Source: Pseudomonas sp. ISL-84 (GTDB lineage Bacteria; Bacillota; Bacilli; Bacillales; Cytobacillaceae). Taken from it: a stretch of 64,000 nt of DNA. Below are positions 1-9,106 of the stretch, in pieces (the stretch's first letter is position 1; each line of letters starts with the position of its first letter). The notes under the pieces were generated by a model. That model was not told the origin of the DNA, did not search any database, and saw only the letters and a list, made by a program, of their open reading frames with translations. The position numbers were made by a program, and so were the translations under genes. The stretch is taken from NCBI GenBank assembly GCA_018613035.1, contig JAGGRA010000028.1:62001-126000 (forward strand), read 5' to 3'.

Positions 1-29
1 AAAAATTTTACAATTGTAAAGCCAAGAAC

Positions 30-203
30 TTAAATAATCTCTTTCATTTCCTCTTCAAAGTAAAACATCTTCGGATTCTCTTTGATTGTATATGTGTATT
101 TTTTCATTTTCGCCACATAGCATGATTTGTTGATTGTAACCTTCTCGCCTGTATTAATTAAAATAACGGTATCATTTTGTTCAAATTTATTTCTTCGTTT
201 CAA
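30..203 (-). CDS. small hypothetical protein (57 aa), TTG start
   Basis: The minus strand reads a 57-codon frame from TTG to TAA with an AGGGA ribosome binding site 7 bases upstream. The product begins MKRRNKFEQNDTVILINTG and ends in a charged MKEII tail. It has no signal peptide or membrane segment. The central stretch (TVILINTGEKVTINKSCYVA) could be a small beta-barrel, but I do not recognise the family. The good RBS and coherent composition are the only arguments that it is real. Confidence 0.55.
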   Translation of the reverse strand: MKRRNKFEQNDTVILINTGEKVTINKSCYVAKMKKYTYTIKENPKMFYFEEEMKEII

Positions 204-317
204 AAATATCCCTGCTTTCTATAAATCAATACTTAAAGTGTATTAATCCATTATCTCATACTTCTTGGGAATTAACCTCTATTTCTGCTAATTGAAGCTT
301 TTTAACAAATAAACGGG

Positions 318-347
318 AAAGATGGAGGCGGTAATCCTCCATCTTTT
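318..347 (+). terminator. intrinsic terminator hairpin
   Basis: GATGGAGG and CCTCCATC form an 8-bp stem with a 7-base loop, flanked by A-rich and T-rich tracts. No plus-strand gene precedes it in the window, so it probably ends a transcript entering from the left. Confidence 0.6.
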
Positions 348-423
348 CTTTTGCATATCGGCATGTAAATGATATATTAGTCTAATTGAATATTTATATC
401 GAATAAAACAAAGGAAGAGAAAT

Positions 424-2667
424 ATGACTTCAACACTCACTTATCTAAGAGATTGGCAAAAAGCGATCCTGGCTGAAATTATTCATTTAAAAAAATACGG
501 CAGCACCCGTTACTTATTGCTAAATGGACGATTGCTTTCAAAATCGGATTCATATACTTATTTTTTCGATATACCTTCAACCATCAAAGTTCCAACAGGC
601 TCTTCTGTGAAAATTGAATGGGGAAGCAAGAAGGTTGAGGGCCATATTCTTTCATCGGAAGGCAATAATGTAATTCTTGCCTTGGAGGAGGATATTGGGA
701 TGGATTTATCTGAGGCCTATTTGCTTCATGATCCTTGGGAGCTATTAGATCAGCTTTACCAGCGCTTAGAAGAAATCAAGGAGAGCAAAAGGAAAAGAGC
801 CAGAATAAAAAAAATGATGGACCCTTCCATGCCAGACAAACATCCCGCAGATAAAATAAAAACAAGCACCCATGAGCTAATTTTACGTTCCAAGTATAAT
901 CCGGTAACGTATGTATGGGGACCTCCAGGAACGGGTAAGACCTATACACTTGCCCGTGTGGCTGCCAATAAGTATTTTAAAGGACAAAGCGTCCTGATCC
1001 TTGCTCATAGCAATCAGGCCATAGATGTATTGATGGCTGAAATCTCAGCTTTTTCAGCAAATAAACGGAAAGTACCGGACGGAGAATTGCTCAGGTATGG
1101 TTCGCAGATTGGGCCCGCTTTATTAAATCATCCTTCACTGACTGCAAACTACCTTTTACAAAAACATCATTCCGACCTTGCTGAAAGGAAAGACTCATTA
1201 TTTGAAGAGCGGCGGTTGCTAAAACATGATTTATCCCGTTCTTTCAGCAAAAGAGACTCCCATCAGCTGATTGACATCGAGAAGAAACTTTCAGGAATCC
1301 TTGAAAAAATCAGGCAGAAAGAATTAGAGTTTATTAAAAGTGCATCTGTAATAGGAACCACGTTGGCGAAAGCTGCGAGTGATCCGGCTATCTATGAGAA
1401 GAGTTTTGACCTAGTCATTCTTGATGAAGCCAGCATGGCCTATGTTCCACAGGCAGCCTTTGCAGCCTCTCTAGGGAAAAGAGTCATTATATGCGGCGAT
1501 TTTAAGCAGCTTCCGCCCATTGCTGCCGCACGCCATAAAATGGCTGAAAAATGGTTGAGGGAAGATATTTTTCATCACTCAGGAGTCTCTGATGCAGTGA
1601 AGGATGGATATTTGCACCCCCATCTTTTTCTCTTAAAAGAGCAGCGCCGGATGCATCCTGAAATATCTGCTTTTTCCAATAAGCATATTTACCATTCTCT
1701 GGTGGGGGACCATCCGGATGTACTCGCAGCCAGGTCTGATATTGCCGCATACACACCTTTTCCCGGCAGAGCCTCCATACTGCTTAATACTGAGGGTGCA
1801 GGGGAATATGGCATTAAAGACGGGCACACGAATTCAAGGATTAATCTGTGGGAGCTCCTGCTGTCTTTTCAGCTCATTCACGAGTCCTATTTAGGAGGCA
1901 GCCGTTCGATCGGATATGTAACTCCATACCGGGCTCAGGCTGGATTAATGGAAGGATTGCTTGGAGAATTGTATGAAAATGAACTGACAGAAGCGGATAT
2001 CATTGCTGCAACTGTCCATCGCTTTCAGGGCAGCGAGCGGGAAGTAATGATCTTTGATACGGTTGATTCCTTTCCACATGAAAGAGCCGGAATGCTATTG
2101 ATCGGGAAAGAAAGCGAGAGGCTTTTAAACGTAGCCATTACAAGGACGAAAGGAAAATTCATCCACATTTGTGACCTGGACTTTATCCAGAAGCATGTTT
2201 TCAGGAATAAAACATGGCACCGGCTGGCTGACCATCAGCTGCAAAACGGACAGGCAGTCCATCCGGATAAAATAGGCAAATGGATCAAAAATCAGCATGC
2301 ACGCCTTCAATGGATGCATGCACGGAAAATGGACAGAGTTAAAGAGGATATTCAGTCTGCACAAAGGGAGATCGTTATTTCCCTGCCGGAGCCTAAAAAA
2401 CTTGGGGAGGAATGGGGCAAAGCGTTTTCTTTAAGAAATAAAAGAACAAAGCTAGTCCTGCTTGCTCAGAATCCCATACCAGCCATTCAGGCTGACGAAG
2501 TAATTCCGCATAGCTTTCCATTTCCATTCTTATTAATTGATGGACAAATATTATGGCTTGGCATGCCTGCAGAGACGCATAAAAAAGCAAAACCGCCTTA
2601 TGTAGCTGCAAGGCTGGATTCTGTGATTGCAGGCACCTATCTTACTTCACAATTCAAACAGAGATAA
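424..2667 (+). CDS. DNA2/NAM7-type superfamily 1 helicase (AAA_11/AAA_12)
   Basis: This 747-residue protein is a cytosolic P-loop helicase of the DNA2/NAM7 (UPF1-like) branch. Walker A (GPPGTGKT) lies at residues 166-173 and the motif II acidic box (DEAS) at 334-337, followed by ICGDFKQLPP. The C-terminal half has the AAA_12 signatures TVHRFQGSERE and LLNVAITRTKGK. The first 150 residues contain a beta-rich region and a basic coiled segment (KESKRKRARIKK), which may be a nucleic-acid-binding module. The family unwinds DNA, RNA or hybrids; the substrate here is unknown. It is monocistronic, with its own terminator, and starts at ATG behind GGAAGAGA. Confidence 0.85.
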   Translation: MTSTLTYLRDWQKAILAEIIHLKKYGSTRYLLLNGRLLSKSDSYTYFFDIPSTIKVPTGSSVKIEWGSKKVEGHILSSEGNNVILALEEDIGMDLSEAYLLHDPWELLDQLYQRLEEIKESKRKRARIKKMMDPSMPDKHPADKIKTSTHELILRSKYNPVTYVWGPPGTGKTYTLARVAANKYFKGQSVLILAHSNQAIDVLMAEISAFSANKRKVPDGELLRYGSQIGPALLNHPSLTANYLLQKHHSDLAERKDSLFEERRLLKHDLSRSFSKRDSHQLIDIEKKLSGILEKIRQKELEFIKSASVIGTTLAKAASDPAIYEKSFDLVILDEASMAYVPQAAFAASLGKRVIICGDFKQLPPIAAARHKMAEKWLREDIFHHSGVSDAVKDGYLHPHLFLLKEQRRMHPEISAFSNKHIYHSLVGDHPDVLAARSDIAAYTPFPGRASILLNTEGAGEYGIKDGHTNSRINLWELLLSFQLIHESYLGGSRSIGYVTPYRAQAGLMEGLLGELYENELTEADIIAATVHRFQGSEREVMIFDTVDSFPHERAGMLLIGKESERLLNVAITRTKGKFIHICDLDFIQKHVFRNKTWHRLADHQLQNGQAVHPDKIGKWIKNQHARLQWMHARKMDRVKEDIQSAQREIVISLPEPKKLGEEWGKAFSLRNKRTKLVLLAQNPIPAIQADEVIPHSFPFPFLLIDGQILWLGMPAETHKKAKPPYVAARLDSVIAGTYLTSQFKQR

Positions 2668-2670
2668 TAA

Positions 2671-2697
2671 AAAAGACGCCCAAAGGGGCGTCTTTTT
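2671..2697 (+). terminator. intrinsic terminator of the helicase gene
   Basis: AAAAGACGCCC and GGGCGTCTTTT form a perfect stem around an AAAG loop, four bases after the stop codon and followed by T residues. Confidence 0.9.
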
Positions 2698-2876
2698 ATA
2701 CGTATTGCGGCGACCCGACTGCACTCCACATAGTGCATTGCCAATTAAGGCTGTCTGTCGTCTTATGCAATTAGCTCATCGCTTTATTAATATAACACTT
2801 ATATTTAAACAACACAAGACTTTTTTACCCTGAGTGCCCTTTATTGCAATCCTTAAGAAGTTCATTCAAAATATAA

Positions 2877-2951
2877 AAAAGGCTGTTTTCGCAAGCTTTG
2901 TTGTTTATTAAACAAGAAGTGAGGAGTGGTTGATTTCCGCTCCAGGATGCT
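2877..2951. repeat. truncated copy of a dispersed Bacillaceae repeat
   Basis: This stretch carries the end motif GGCTGTTTTCGCAAGCTTTG and, about 50 bases on, TTGATTTCCGCTCCA. Both are borders of the larger repeat at 19858-20147 (GCTGTTTTCGCAAAGTTTG, and TGGAGCGGAA near GAAATCAAC). The GC-rich core is missing, so this looks like a decayed or internally deleted copy. It fills much of the 325-base gap before the dioxygenase gene; the rest of the gap holds nothing I recognise. Confidence 0.6.
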
Positions 2952-2992
2952 CAGCAAAAGAGCCTTAAAATAAAAACTGGGGTTGTGATCAT

Positions 2993-3976
2993 TTGAATCT
3001 GAAACCACTAAAGGGGCAGCACCATGTGTCTGCCATAACAGCAAATGCCCAAAAAAACTATGATTTTTATACAAAAACACTTGGAATGCGTCTTGTAAAA
3101 AAGACAGTGAACCAGGACGACACTTCCATGTACCATTTATTTTATGCGGATGAAAGAGGAAACCCCGGCACTGACTTAACATTTTTCGAGATACCAAATG
3201 CTGGCCGTACCTATCGCGGTACTGACAGCATTACCTGTACCTTTTTGCGTGTACCATCAGATGAATCACTGCACTACTGGAATAAAAGGCTAGAAGATCT
3301 TCGCGTTATCCATGAAGATATCCGTGAAGCAGGCGGAAGGAAGGCACTGTTTTTTGAAGATTTCGAAGGCCAGCGCCTGGCCCTTATTTCCGATCAGAAT
3401 TATAGAGGGGTAAAAGGGGGACACCCTTGGAGTAAAAGTCCTGTTCCTCAAGAACATGGTATTATAGGGCTTGGACCGGTAATGCTGACAGTCTCCGATT
3501 TGGAACCGACAGAAGAAATGCTTATAAAGGTAATGGATTTCCGGAAAAAGGGACAATACACACTCGATTTCAATGAAGAAAATACAGTACACATCTACGA
3601 AACAGGCGAGGGCGGAAACGGGGCAGAGGTCCATATAAGTGAACGTCCGGACTTGGGCCAGCAGCGGCCAGGCCGCGGCAGTGTCCACCATGTTGCCTTC
3701 CGTGTAGAGGATGAAGAAGAATTGAAGAGATGGGCTCAAAAGCTAAAGGACCGGCGGATCGCGAGTTCTGGATTCGTAGAAAGATATTATTTCAAATCAG
3801 TGTACTTCCGCGAACCGAACGGGATTCTGTTTGAGCTAGCAACAGACGGGCCGGGATTTGAAGAAGATGAAACCTTCGAACATTTAGGCGAAAAGCTTGC
3901 GCTGCCTCCATACTTTGAAGGTCAGCGGGAACAAATTGAGGCAATAATAAAGCCGCTTAATACAAATAATCCATAA
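2993..3976 (+). CDS. ring-cleaving dioxygenase, VOC family (MhqA/MhqO-like)
   Basis: The 327-residue protein has two vicinal-oxygen-chelate halves. The first starts at GQHHVSAI (His10/11) and the second at HGIIGLGPVMLTV. Likely metal ligands are His10, His232/233 (GSVHHVAF) and Glu281 (GILFELATDGPGF). Homologues in B. subtilis (MhqA, MhqO) take part in hydroquinone and quinone detoxification, using Fe(II) to open aromatic rings. It is probably cytosolic, as no signal is visible. The TTG start follows a weak GGGG-containing site, so the exact start is uncertain. It is monocistronic. Confidence 0.85.
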   Translation: MNLKPLKGQHHVSAITANAQKNYDFYTKTLGMRLVKKTVNQDDTSMYHLFYADERGNPGTDLTFFEIPNAGRTYRGTDSITCTFLRVPSDESLHYWNKRLEDLRVIHEDIREAGGRKALFFEDFEGQRLALISDQNYRGVKGGHPWSKSPVPQEHGIIGLGPVMLTVSDLEPTEEMLIKVMDFRKKGQYTLDFNEENTVHIYETGEGGNGAEVHISERPDLGQQRPGRGSVHHVAFRVEDEEELKRWAQKLKDRRIASSGFVERYYFKSVYFREPNGILFELATDGPGFEEDETFEHLGEKLALPPYFEGQREQIEAIIKPLNTNNP

Positions 3977-3987
3977 AATATTAAATG

Positions 3988-4016
3988 AGGGATGAACATG
4001 AATGTTCGTCCCTTTC
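3988..4016 (+). terminator. intrinsic terminator of the dioxygenase gene
   Basis: AGGGATGAACAT pairs with ATGTTCGTCCCT (one G-T pair) around a 2-base spacer, followed by TTCT. Confidence 0.75.
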
Positions 4017-4127
4017 TATATAAAGGAAACCTTTTATCTTGAAACTTTTTATAGAGTTTGTTCGTTTAATATATAATAAGAGGACACTATCAAGTTGAAA
4101 CTTAACAGAGAATAAGAAGGAGTCACC

Positions 4128-6206
4128 ATGGATAAATATCAAAAATTTAAAGAAGCTTTTATAAGGTTGTGGCGAAAAAAGCATTTAACACAAATACTGC
4201 TTCTTTTATTACTGACGATCATTCTTTTGACGATTTTATTTTTCGCATTTCTGGCTGCTACGGCAAACGTTGAGTCCCTTAAAGAAGGTTTAAGGCAATC
4301 TACCGTCATATACGATAAAGATGGCGATACTGCCGCAAACTTGGCAGCGAACAGGGCAGAGGGTGCTAATATTGAAGAGCTTCCCGATTATGTCGGCAAT
4401 GCTGTTGTAGCTATTGAAGATGAACGTTTTTATAAGCATAACGGTTTCGATATTAAAGGAATCGCGCGGGCATTTTTCAGCAATCTATTTGCAGGAAGAA
4501 TTACCGGCGGAGGCAGTACCATTACACAGCAGCTGGCGAAAAATGCCCTGCTTTCACCTGAGCAAACATATAAACGGAAAGCTGAGGAGCTGTTCCTTGC
4601 AGTTGAGATCGAAAAAAATTATAAAAAAGACGAAATCCTGCAAATGTATTTAAATCAGGTGTATTTTGGCAGCGGCGCCTGGGGAATTGAACAGGCAGCG
4701 AACAAGTATTTTAGCAAAACACCTCAGGAAATAACCATCAGCGAAAGCGCACTGCTTGCAGGGCTATTGCAATCTCCTTCTGCACTCGACCCATATAATC
4801 ATTATGAAAGGGCGATGGAAAGAAGGAATGTTGTTCTTGGAAAAATGAAGGAACATAAAATGATCTCAGTGCAGGAGTATGAGAATGCAGTAAATGAAAA
4901 AATAGAGCTGAAGGAAGGCACAAAGAGTAAGCAGGAAAGGAAATATCCTTACTATGTGGATGCTGTCCTGGATGAAGCAATTAATCAATTCGGCTTAACA
5001 CAGGAAGAGATTTTCACAAGAGGATATAAAATTTTTACGGAAATGGACCAGAATCTTCAATCAAGCCTGGAAAAAGTATATGATAAAGACTCTATTTTTC
5101 CCCCTGGCATGAATGGCGAAATCGTCCAAAGCGGCGCAGTTCTTATGGACCCGCAAACCGGAGGAGTCAGAGGGCTTGTTGGAGGCCGTGGGGAACATGT
5201 TTTCAGAGGCTTTAACAGGGCCACACATATTAAAGCCCAGCCAGGATCAACTTTAAAACCGCTTGCTGTTTACACACCAGCACTGGAGGAAGGCTACTCA
5301 CCTACATCTATGTTAAAAGATGAACCTGTAACATATGGAGATTACACACCAGCTAATGCTTCTGGCCAATATTCCGGTGAGGTGTCTATGTATAAGGCAG
5401 TAGAAGATTCAATCAATGTTCCAGCTGTCTGGCTCCTTAATGAAATTGGATTGGATAAAGGACTTGATGCCCTTGACCGATTTGGGATACCGCTTGAAAA
5501 AGAAGACGAATATTTGGGTATCGCACTCGGCGGAATGCGGAAAGGAATTTCTCCTCTAAAACTTGCAGAGGCGTATTCCACTTTTCCCAATGGCGGAAAA
5601 AGGCATAATGCACACTTGATTACTAAAATAGTCGGACCGACAGGAACGATAATTGCTGAAAGAGACAAAAAAACGGTTAAGGTGACGAGCAAAACTGTAT
5701 CAAACCAAATGACTTCCATGCTCCTCAATGTAGTTGAATCAGGCACAGGAAGCGCGACAAAAATGGAAGGGTTCCAGATTGCCGGCAAAACTGGTTCAAC
5801 CCAGCTCCCATACAACGACATTAACGGAACAAAGGACCAATGGTTCGTGGGCTATACCCCTAACCTGGTAGGAGCAGTTTGGCTTGGATATGACCAAACT
5901 GACCGGGAGCATTATTTATCAAAAAGCAGTTCTGAAACGGCTGTACCTGTGTTCAGAGCGATTATGGAAGAAAGCCTTCCATACATGGATGGTGATGAGT
6001 TCACTACTAAATCTGTAAATGAAAAGCTGGCCAAGAAAGAGTTAACAGAAGAAATAGAGCAGACCATTAAAGAACAAGCAGAAAAGATCGAAGGCAAACT
6101 TAGAGAGGATCTTCCTGTATGGAAAGAAAAATTAAAAGAAGGCAAGCAGGAACTAGAGGAATTCGGTAAATTCCTTAAAGAAAAATGGGGCCAATTTAAT
6201 AATTAA
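4128..6206 (+). CDS. class A penicillin-binding protein (PBP1A/2C-like)
   Basis: This 692-residue bifunctional enzyme polymerises glycan strands and cross-links peptides in the cell wall. A cytosolic N-terminus precedes one membrane anchor at about residues 22-45. The GT51 transglycosylase domain shows EDERFYKHNG and GGSTITQQLAKN. The transpeptidase domain has Ser374-x-x-Lys377 (STLK), SIN, and Lys554-Thr-Gly-Ser (KTGS). From memory the transpeptidase half resembles B. subtilis PbpF (PBP2c), for example SxLKDE...YGDYTP. Unlike PbpF it lacks a C-terminal beta domain and ends in a charged helix (about 620-692). The start is ATG behind AAGAAGGAG. Confidence 0.9.
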   Translation: MDKYQKFKEAFIRLWRKKHLTQILLLLLLTIILLTILFFAFLAATANVESLKEGLRQSTVIYDKDGDTAANLAANRAEGANIEELPDYVGNAVVAIEDERFYKHNGFDIKGIARAFFSNLFAGRITGGGSTITQQLAKNALLSPEQTYKRKAEELFLAVEIEKNYKKDEILQMYLNQVYFGSGAWGIEQAANKYFSKTPQEITISESALLAGLLQSPSALDPYNHYERAMERRNVVLGKMKEHKMISVQEYENAVNEKIELKEGTKSKQERKYPYYVDAVLDEAINQFGLTQEEIFTRGYKIFTEMDQNLQSSLEKVYDKDSIFPPGMNGEIVQSGAVLMDPQTGGVRGLVGGRGEHVFRGFNRATHIKAQPGSTLKPLAVYTPALEEGYSPTSMLKDEPVTYGDYTPANASGQYSGEVSMYKAVEDSINVPAVWLLNEIGLDKGLDALDRFGIPLEKEDEYLGIALGGMRKGISPLKLAEAYSTFPNGGKRHNAHLITKIVGPTGTIIAERDKKTVKVTSKTVSNQMTSMLLNVVESGTGSATKMEGFQIAGKTGSTQLPYNDINGTKDQWFVGYTPNLVGAVWLGYDQTDREHYLSKSSSETAVPVFRAIMEESLPYMDGDEFTTKSVNEKLAKKELTEEIEQTIKEQAEKIEGKLREDLPVWKEKLKEGKQELEEFGKFLKEKWGQFNN

Positions 6207-6210
6207 TCAT

Positions 6211-6245
6211 AAAAAGGAGAATAGTATCCGCTATTCTCCTTTTTA
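6211..6245 (+). terminator. intrinsic terminator of the PBP gene
   Basis: AAAAAGGAGAATAG and CTATTCTCCTTTTT form a perfect 14-bp stem with a 6-base loop and terminal T-run. Confidence 0.92.
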
Positions 6246-6381
6246 ATTTTCTTTAACCTTTATACTGGAATAATTCCAAAAAACAGTGTAACCTAAGTAT
6301 TTATAGCAGCCCCTAACATTTCGACAGCATCCGCTAGCGAAATGCTAGCAAATAGATATTTTTCACCAGGAGGAATTTTTT

Positions 6382-6576
6382 ATGAGTGGAGAAACCCGCA
6401 TACAGCTTAATGTTCGAATATCAAAAGATACATCAAATATGCTAGATGAAATTGTTGAATACTATCAGGAAAACACGAAGCTTGGCAGAATTTATAAAGG
6501 AGACGTCCTAACCGATATTATTGAAAAGTCATATGAAGTCATGAATAAGCAGAAAAAGCTGAATAAGAGATTTTAG
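6382..6576 (+). CDS. small ribbon-helix-helix-like protein (64 aa)
   Basis: The product opens with a beta-strand-like stretch (ETRIQLNVRISKDT) followed by two predicted helices (NMLDEIVEYYQE and KGDVLTDIIEKSYEVM). That is the layout of a ribbon-helix-helix DNA-binding fold, although no family is recognised with certainty. It is lysine-rich at the C-terminus. A strong AGGAGG site precedes the ATG. It lies 38 bases before the HD-domain gene and may be cotranscribed with it. Confidence 0.65.
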   Translation: MSGETRIQLNVRISKDTSNMLDEIVEYYQENTKLGRIYKGDVLTDIIEKSYEVMNKQKKLNKRF

Positions 6577-6614
6577 CAGTTTGAATTTTTATGGGAGTAT
6601 TTGGAGGGATTTTT

Positions 6615-7133
6615 GTGAGGGATGTAAAATTAACGGATATTTATCAGCACCGGATAGCCCAAAAATATATCACTCGTTCCGGTATCGCTCATGCAATTGC
6701 TGTTTCCTATCATGCTTTCCAGCTTGCCAAAGATCAAAATGTTGATGCCGACTCTGCTGCAAAGGCCGGTTTTATGCATGATATGGGTCATTACACTTGG
6801 TACAAAAATGGAAAATGGGATTATGAACTCTACAGGAAAAATGATATACATGCCATTAAGGGGGCAGAGCGTGCACATAAACTTTTAATTCGCCTGGGAG
6901 AAAACCCGGTAAAAGCCAAAGAAATCGCTTTGGCCATTCTCTTTCATACAGATTCTTTTCTGCCAGGCGGAGAGGTTGTGAGGACTCCGCTGCAATCCAT
7001 TGTCAAATTGGCAGATGAAAAGGATGAAGAACCAGGAGGGGCACATCATTATCGTGAACTTGAATTTGATAGGGCAATGAAAAGCCTGCAGATCCTCGAT
7101 GAAAAAATTGATGAATTTCTGCAGAAAAAATGA
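6615..7133 (+). CDS. HD-domain metal-dependent phosphohydrolase family protein
   Basis: This protein of about 172 residues has the HD-superfamily ligand pattern: a His in the first helix (SGIAHAIAVSYHAF), the His-Asp doublet (AGFMHDMGHYTW), a further His (DIHAIKGAERAH) and a late His (AILFHTDSF). Family members hydrolyse nucleotide phosphates; the substrate cannot be read from sequence. GTG at 6615 is preferred because GGAGGG lies six bases upstream, whereas the in-frame ATG at 6591 has no ribosome binding site. It is likely cytosolic and possibly in an operon with the small RHH-like gene. Confidence 0.75.
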   Translation: MRDVKLTDIYQHRIAQKYITRSGIAHAIAVSYHAFQLAKDQNVDADSAAKAGFMHDMGHYTWYKNGKWDYELYRKNDIHAIKGAERAHKLLIRLGENPVKAKEIALAILFHTDSFLPGGEVVRTPLQSIVKLADEKDEEPGGAHHYRELEFDRAMKSLQILDEKIDEFLQKK

Positions 7134-7146
7134 AGAATAAACAAGC

Positions 7147-7234
7147 ATTCTGTCTTATTATGCGCTTCCCCAGGAAATCAGTTCATTATTTTCCGAGCCT
7201 GAGAAAGAAGGGAAGCGCACATAGTAAGCAGAAT
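7147..7234 (+). ncRNA. structured RNA candidate (long imperfect hairpin)
   Basis: A left arm beginning ATTCTG and ending GCGCTTCCC pairs with a right arm beginning GGGAAGCGC and ending CAGAAT, giving about 22 pairs with a mismatch and a small bulge. The 39-base apical part holds a further GGAAA/TTTCC mini-stem. No T-run follows, so it is not a plain terminator. It lies between the HD gene and a small membrane-protein gene and could be a leader, an sRNA or a processing structure. The class is unknown. Confidence 0.4.
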
Positions 7235-7310
7235 ACTATTATCAGGGAGATTAAACATTATCAAAATTGTTAAAATTTTGGGGATATTTTAGTAGGAAGG
7301 TGATGGTAAA

Positions 7311-7448
7311 GTGCGTGCAAGAAGCCGAAAACAGCAAACATTTAATGTGGAAGAATTTAAATTTGGATTAACAACTGTCTTTCTGCATCTATCATTTTAT
7401 GCACTAATCATTTTTATACTTATACTTTTTATTGAGCTATTTAGTTAA
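7311..7448 (+). CDS. small single-span membrane protein (45 aa)
   Basis: GTG at 7311 follows AGGAAGG with normal spacing. The product starts with a basic segment (MRARSRKQQTFNVEEFK) and ends in a hydrophobic helix of about 25 residues (TTVFLHLSFYALIIFILILF). The basic-then-hydrophobic order suggests an inner-membrane peptide with its N-terminus inside. No family is recognised. It sits downstream of the long hairpin at 7147-7234. Confidence 0.5.
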   Translation: MRARSRKQQTFNVEEFKFGLTTVFLHLSFYALIIFILILFIELFS

Positions 7449-7480
7449 TTCGGAAAGATTGCATACATATTACATCCACA

Positions 7481-7511
7481 CTCCAGAGCAGGCTGGAAGC
7501 AGGCTCTGGAG
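7481..7511. terminator. hairpin between convergent genes
   Basis: CTCCAGAGC and GCTCTGGAG form a 9-bp stem with a 13-base loop. No T-run is present on either strand, so its activity as a terminator for the convergent genes on either side is uncertain. Confidence 0.4.
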
Positions 7512-7517
7512 CGGACC

Positions 7518-8174
7518 CTAATCTTTAGAAAGCAAACCCTTATCCATCAAATATCTTTCAACTTCTTTAAATTCCTCAACTGGTATAAATGGTACGTTCT
7601 TTTTGCGAAGAAGATCCTGAAGCCCATTTTTTGCAAAAGTGATGTCGGCATGCTCAGCAGGGTGGGAATCTGGTTCACTGTCGCCTATAAAGTACACCGT
7701 TTCATACTTACTCTTAAGGTCCTGAATAACCTTTGACTTATCAATACCATACCTTTCAGAATAATGCCTGTGATTTTTATCTATATTCATATGAACATTC
7801 TTCTCATGATAATAGCCCTCATTGGAAAATACCTTAACATCTTTAATTCCATATTTATTTAAAATATGATGAATATAATAATCTGTCCCGGCACTCAAAA
7901 TATAAAAATCACCACCGTTTTCCTGGATCGTTTTTATAAATTCTGGCACTTCTTCATCAATGGGAATTGAAAGAATATCCGCAATAATTTGATCTTCCTC
8001 CTGGTCTATCGAGGTAAAGACTCTATTTAAAAAATCGATATCCTTTATTTCACCAGCTTTCCACTTCGGCATAAGCTTACGGCCTTCTGGGAAATATTTA
8101 TCCATCATAATTAAATAAAAGTCCTTCTTCGAAATGGTTCCATCAAAATCAGATACAAAAGCCCACTTTTTCAT
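7518..8174 (-). CDS. MtnX-like HAD-IB family phosphatase
   Basis: This 218-residue cytosolic HAD phosphatase has motif I DFDGT at residues 9-13, motif II in YILSAGTDYY, and motif III/IV in YFIGDSEPDSHPAEHAD. The layout resembles MtnX, the 2-hydroxy-3-keto-5-methylthiopentenyl-1-phosphate phosphatase of methionine salvage, and phosphoserine-phosphatase-like relatives. No other mtn gene is nearby and the MtnX cysteine-rich cap is absent, so a different small phosphoester is likely the substrate. The start is ATG behind GGGAGGG. It is transcribed divergently from ppiB. Confidence 0.78.
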   Translation of the reverse strand: MKKWAFVSDFDGTISKKDFYLIMMDKYFPEGRKLMPKWKAGEIKDIDFLNRVFTSIDQEEDQIIADILSIPIDEEVPEFIKTIQENGGDFYILSAGTDYYIHHILNKYGIKDVKVFSNEGYYHEKNVHMNIDKNHRHYSERYGIDKSKVIQDLKSKYETVYFIGDSEPDSHPAEHADITFAKNGLQDLLRKKNVPFIPVEEFKEVERYLMDKGLLSKD

Positions 8175-8350
8175 CCTATTAACCCTCCCGTAATTGCATT
8201 TCTTGCTAAGATGAATTCGTTTATCAGTGCTCTATTAGCAATACCCTTTCTTTTTTATGTTCAATCAAAGAAAAATACGCCTTTTAATTTTATTCCTGAA
8301 GAGATTAATGGTATTATTAATTTGATTTTCACATAAGGAGATGAATGAGC

Positions 8351-8788
8351 ATGGCAGAAAAAGGATACATAGTATTGAAAAATGGTGAAAAGGTAGAATT
8401 TGAATTATACCCGGAAGCAGCTCCAGGCACTGTTGAAAACTTTAAAAAGCTTGCGAACGAAGGTTTCTATAATGGTCTAACTTTCCACCGTGTAATTCCT
8501 GGATTTGTTAGCCAAGGGGGATGCCCAAATGGAACAGGTACAGGCGGTCCTGGCTACACAATCAACTGCGAAACAGAAGGCAACCCTCATAAGCATGAGG
8601 AAGGTTCCCTTTCAATGGCGCATGCTGGCCGTAATACTGGAGGAAGCCAGTTCTTTATCGTTCATGAACCACAGCCGCATTTAAATGGTGTTCACACTGT
8701 TTTCGGAAAAGTTACTTCTGGCATGGAAGCAGTTAAAGCGATGAGTAATGGCGATGTTATGGAGAAAGTAGAAATCTTAGAAGGATAA
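8351..8788 (+). CDS. ppiB: peptidyl-prolyl cis-trans isomerase, cyclophilin type
   Basis: This cytosolic single-domain cyclophilin (145 residues from this start) catalyses proline isomerisation during folding. It carries the active-site stretches [29 protein letters not shown] and [12 protein letters not shown], nearly identical to B. subtilis PpiB. ATG at 8351 has AAGGAG at 10 bases and aligns with the family N-terminus. An in-frame ATG at 8345 lies only 4 bases from the site and is the alternative. It is monocistronic, with a terminator close behind. Confidence 0.95.
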   Translation: MAEKGYIVLKNGEKVEFELYPEAAPGTVENFKKLANEGFYNGLTFHRVIPGFVSQGGCPNGTGTGGPGYTINCETEGNPHKHEEGSLSMAHAGRNTGGSQFFIVHEPQPHLNGVHTVFGKVTSGMEAVKAMSNGDVMEKVEILEG

Positions 8789-8800
8789 TTTGTTTAACAC

Positions 8801-8829
8801 AAAAAAGAGCCGCAATGGCTCTTTTTTTC
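8801..8829 (+). terminator. intrinsic terminator of ppiB
   Basis: AAAAAGAGCC and GGCTCTTTTT form a stem around GCAAT, followed by more T residues. Confidence 0.92.
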
Positions 8830-8899
8830 TTTTCCGCAAATAGCCTATTGTGTTATTTCTCATACTAAAGATAGCTTTATACACAAGGAGATGACGAAA

Positions 8900-9091
8900 A
8901 TGGGCGCCATTGAAAGAAACGGCTATCGTTTTGAGCCGGAATTCAGTGTAATCAACCAAAATGGGGCTATCCATGTATATCAGAATGGAAAGTTCATAGA
9001 AGAGATTTCATTTAAATTTACTGGCAAGTTTCCAGAAAATGACCAAATTGAAGAAATCGTTGATACTTATTGCAATAATCACGGACTTTAA
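8900..9091 (+). CDS. small conserved protein, YbxH/DUF5370-like (63 aa)
   Basis: The product starts MGAIERNGYRFEPEFSVINQ and has an alternating beta pattern (GAIHVYQNGKFIEEISFKF) with no signal or membrane segment. From memory it resembles the Bacillus YbxH (DUF5370) family of unknown function. ATG at 8900 is chosen because AAGGAG lies 9 bases upstream, while the ATG at 8891 abuts that site and cannot use it. A hairpin at 9107 follows. Confidence 0.7.
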   Translation: MGAIERNGYRFEPEFSVINQNGAIHVYQNGKFIEEISFKFTGKFPENDQIEEIVDTYCNNHGL

Positions 9092-9106
9092 GGTTCCTCT
9101 TTTACT

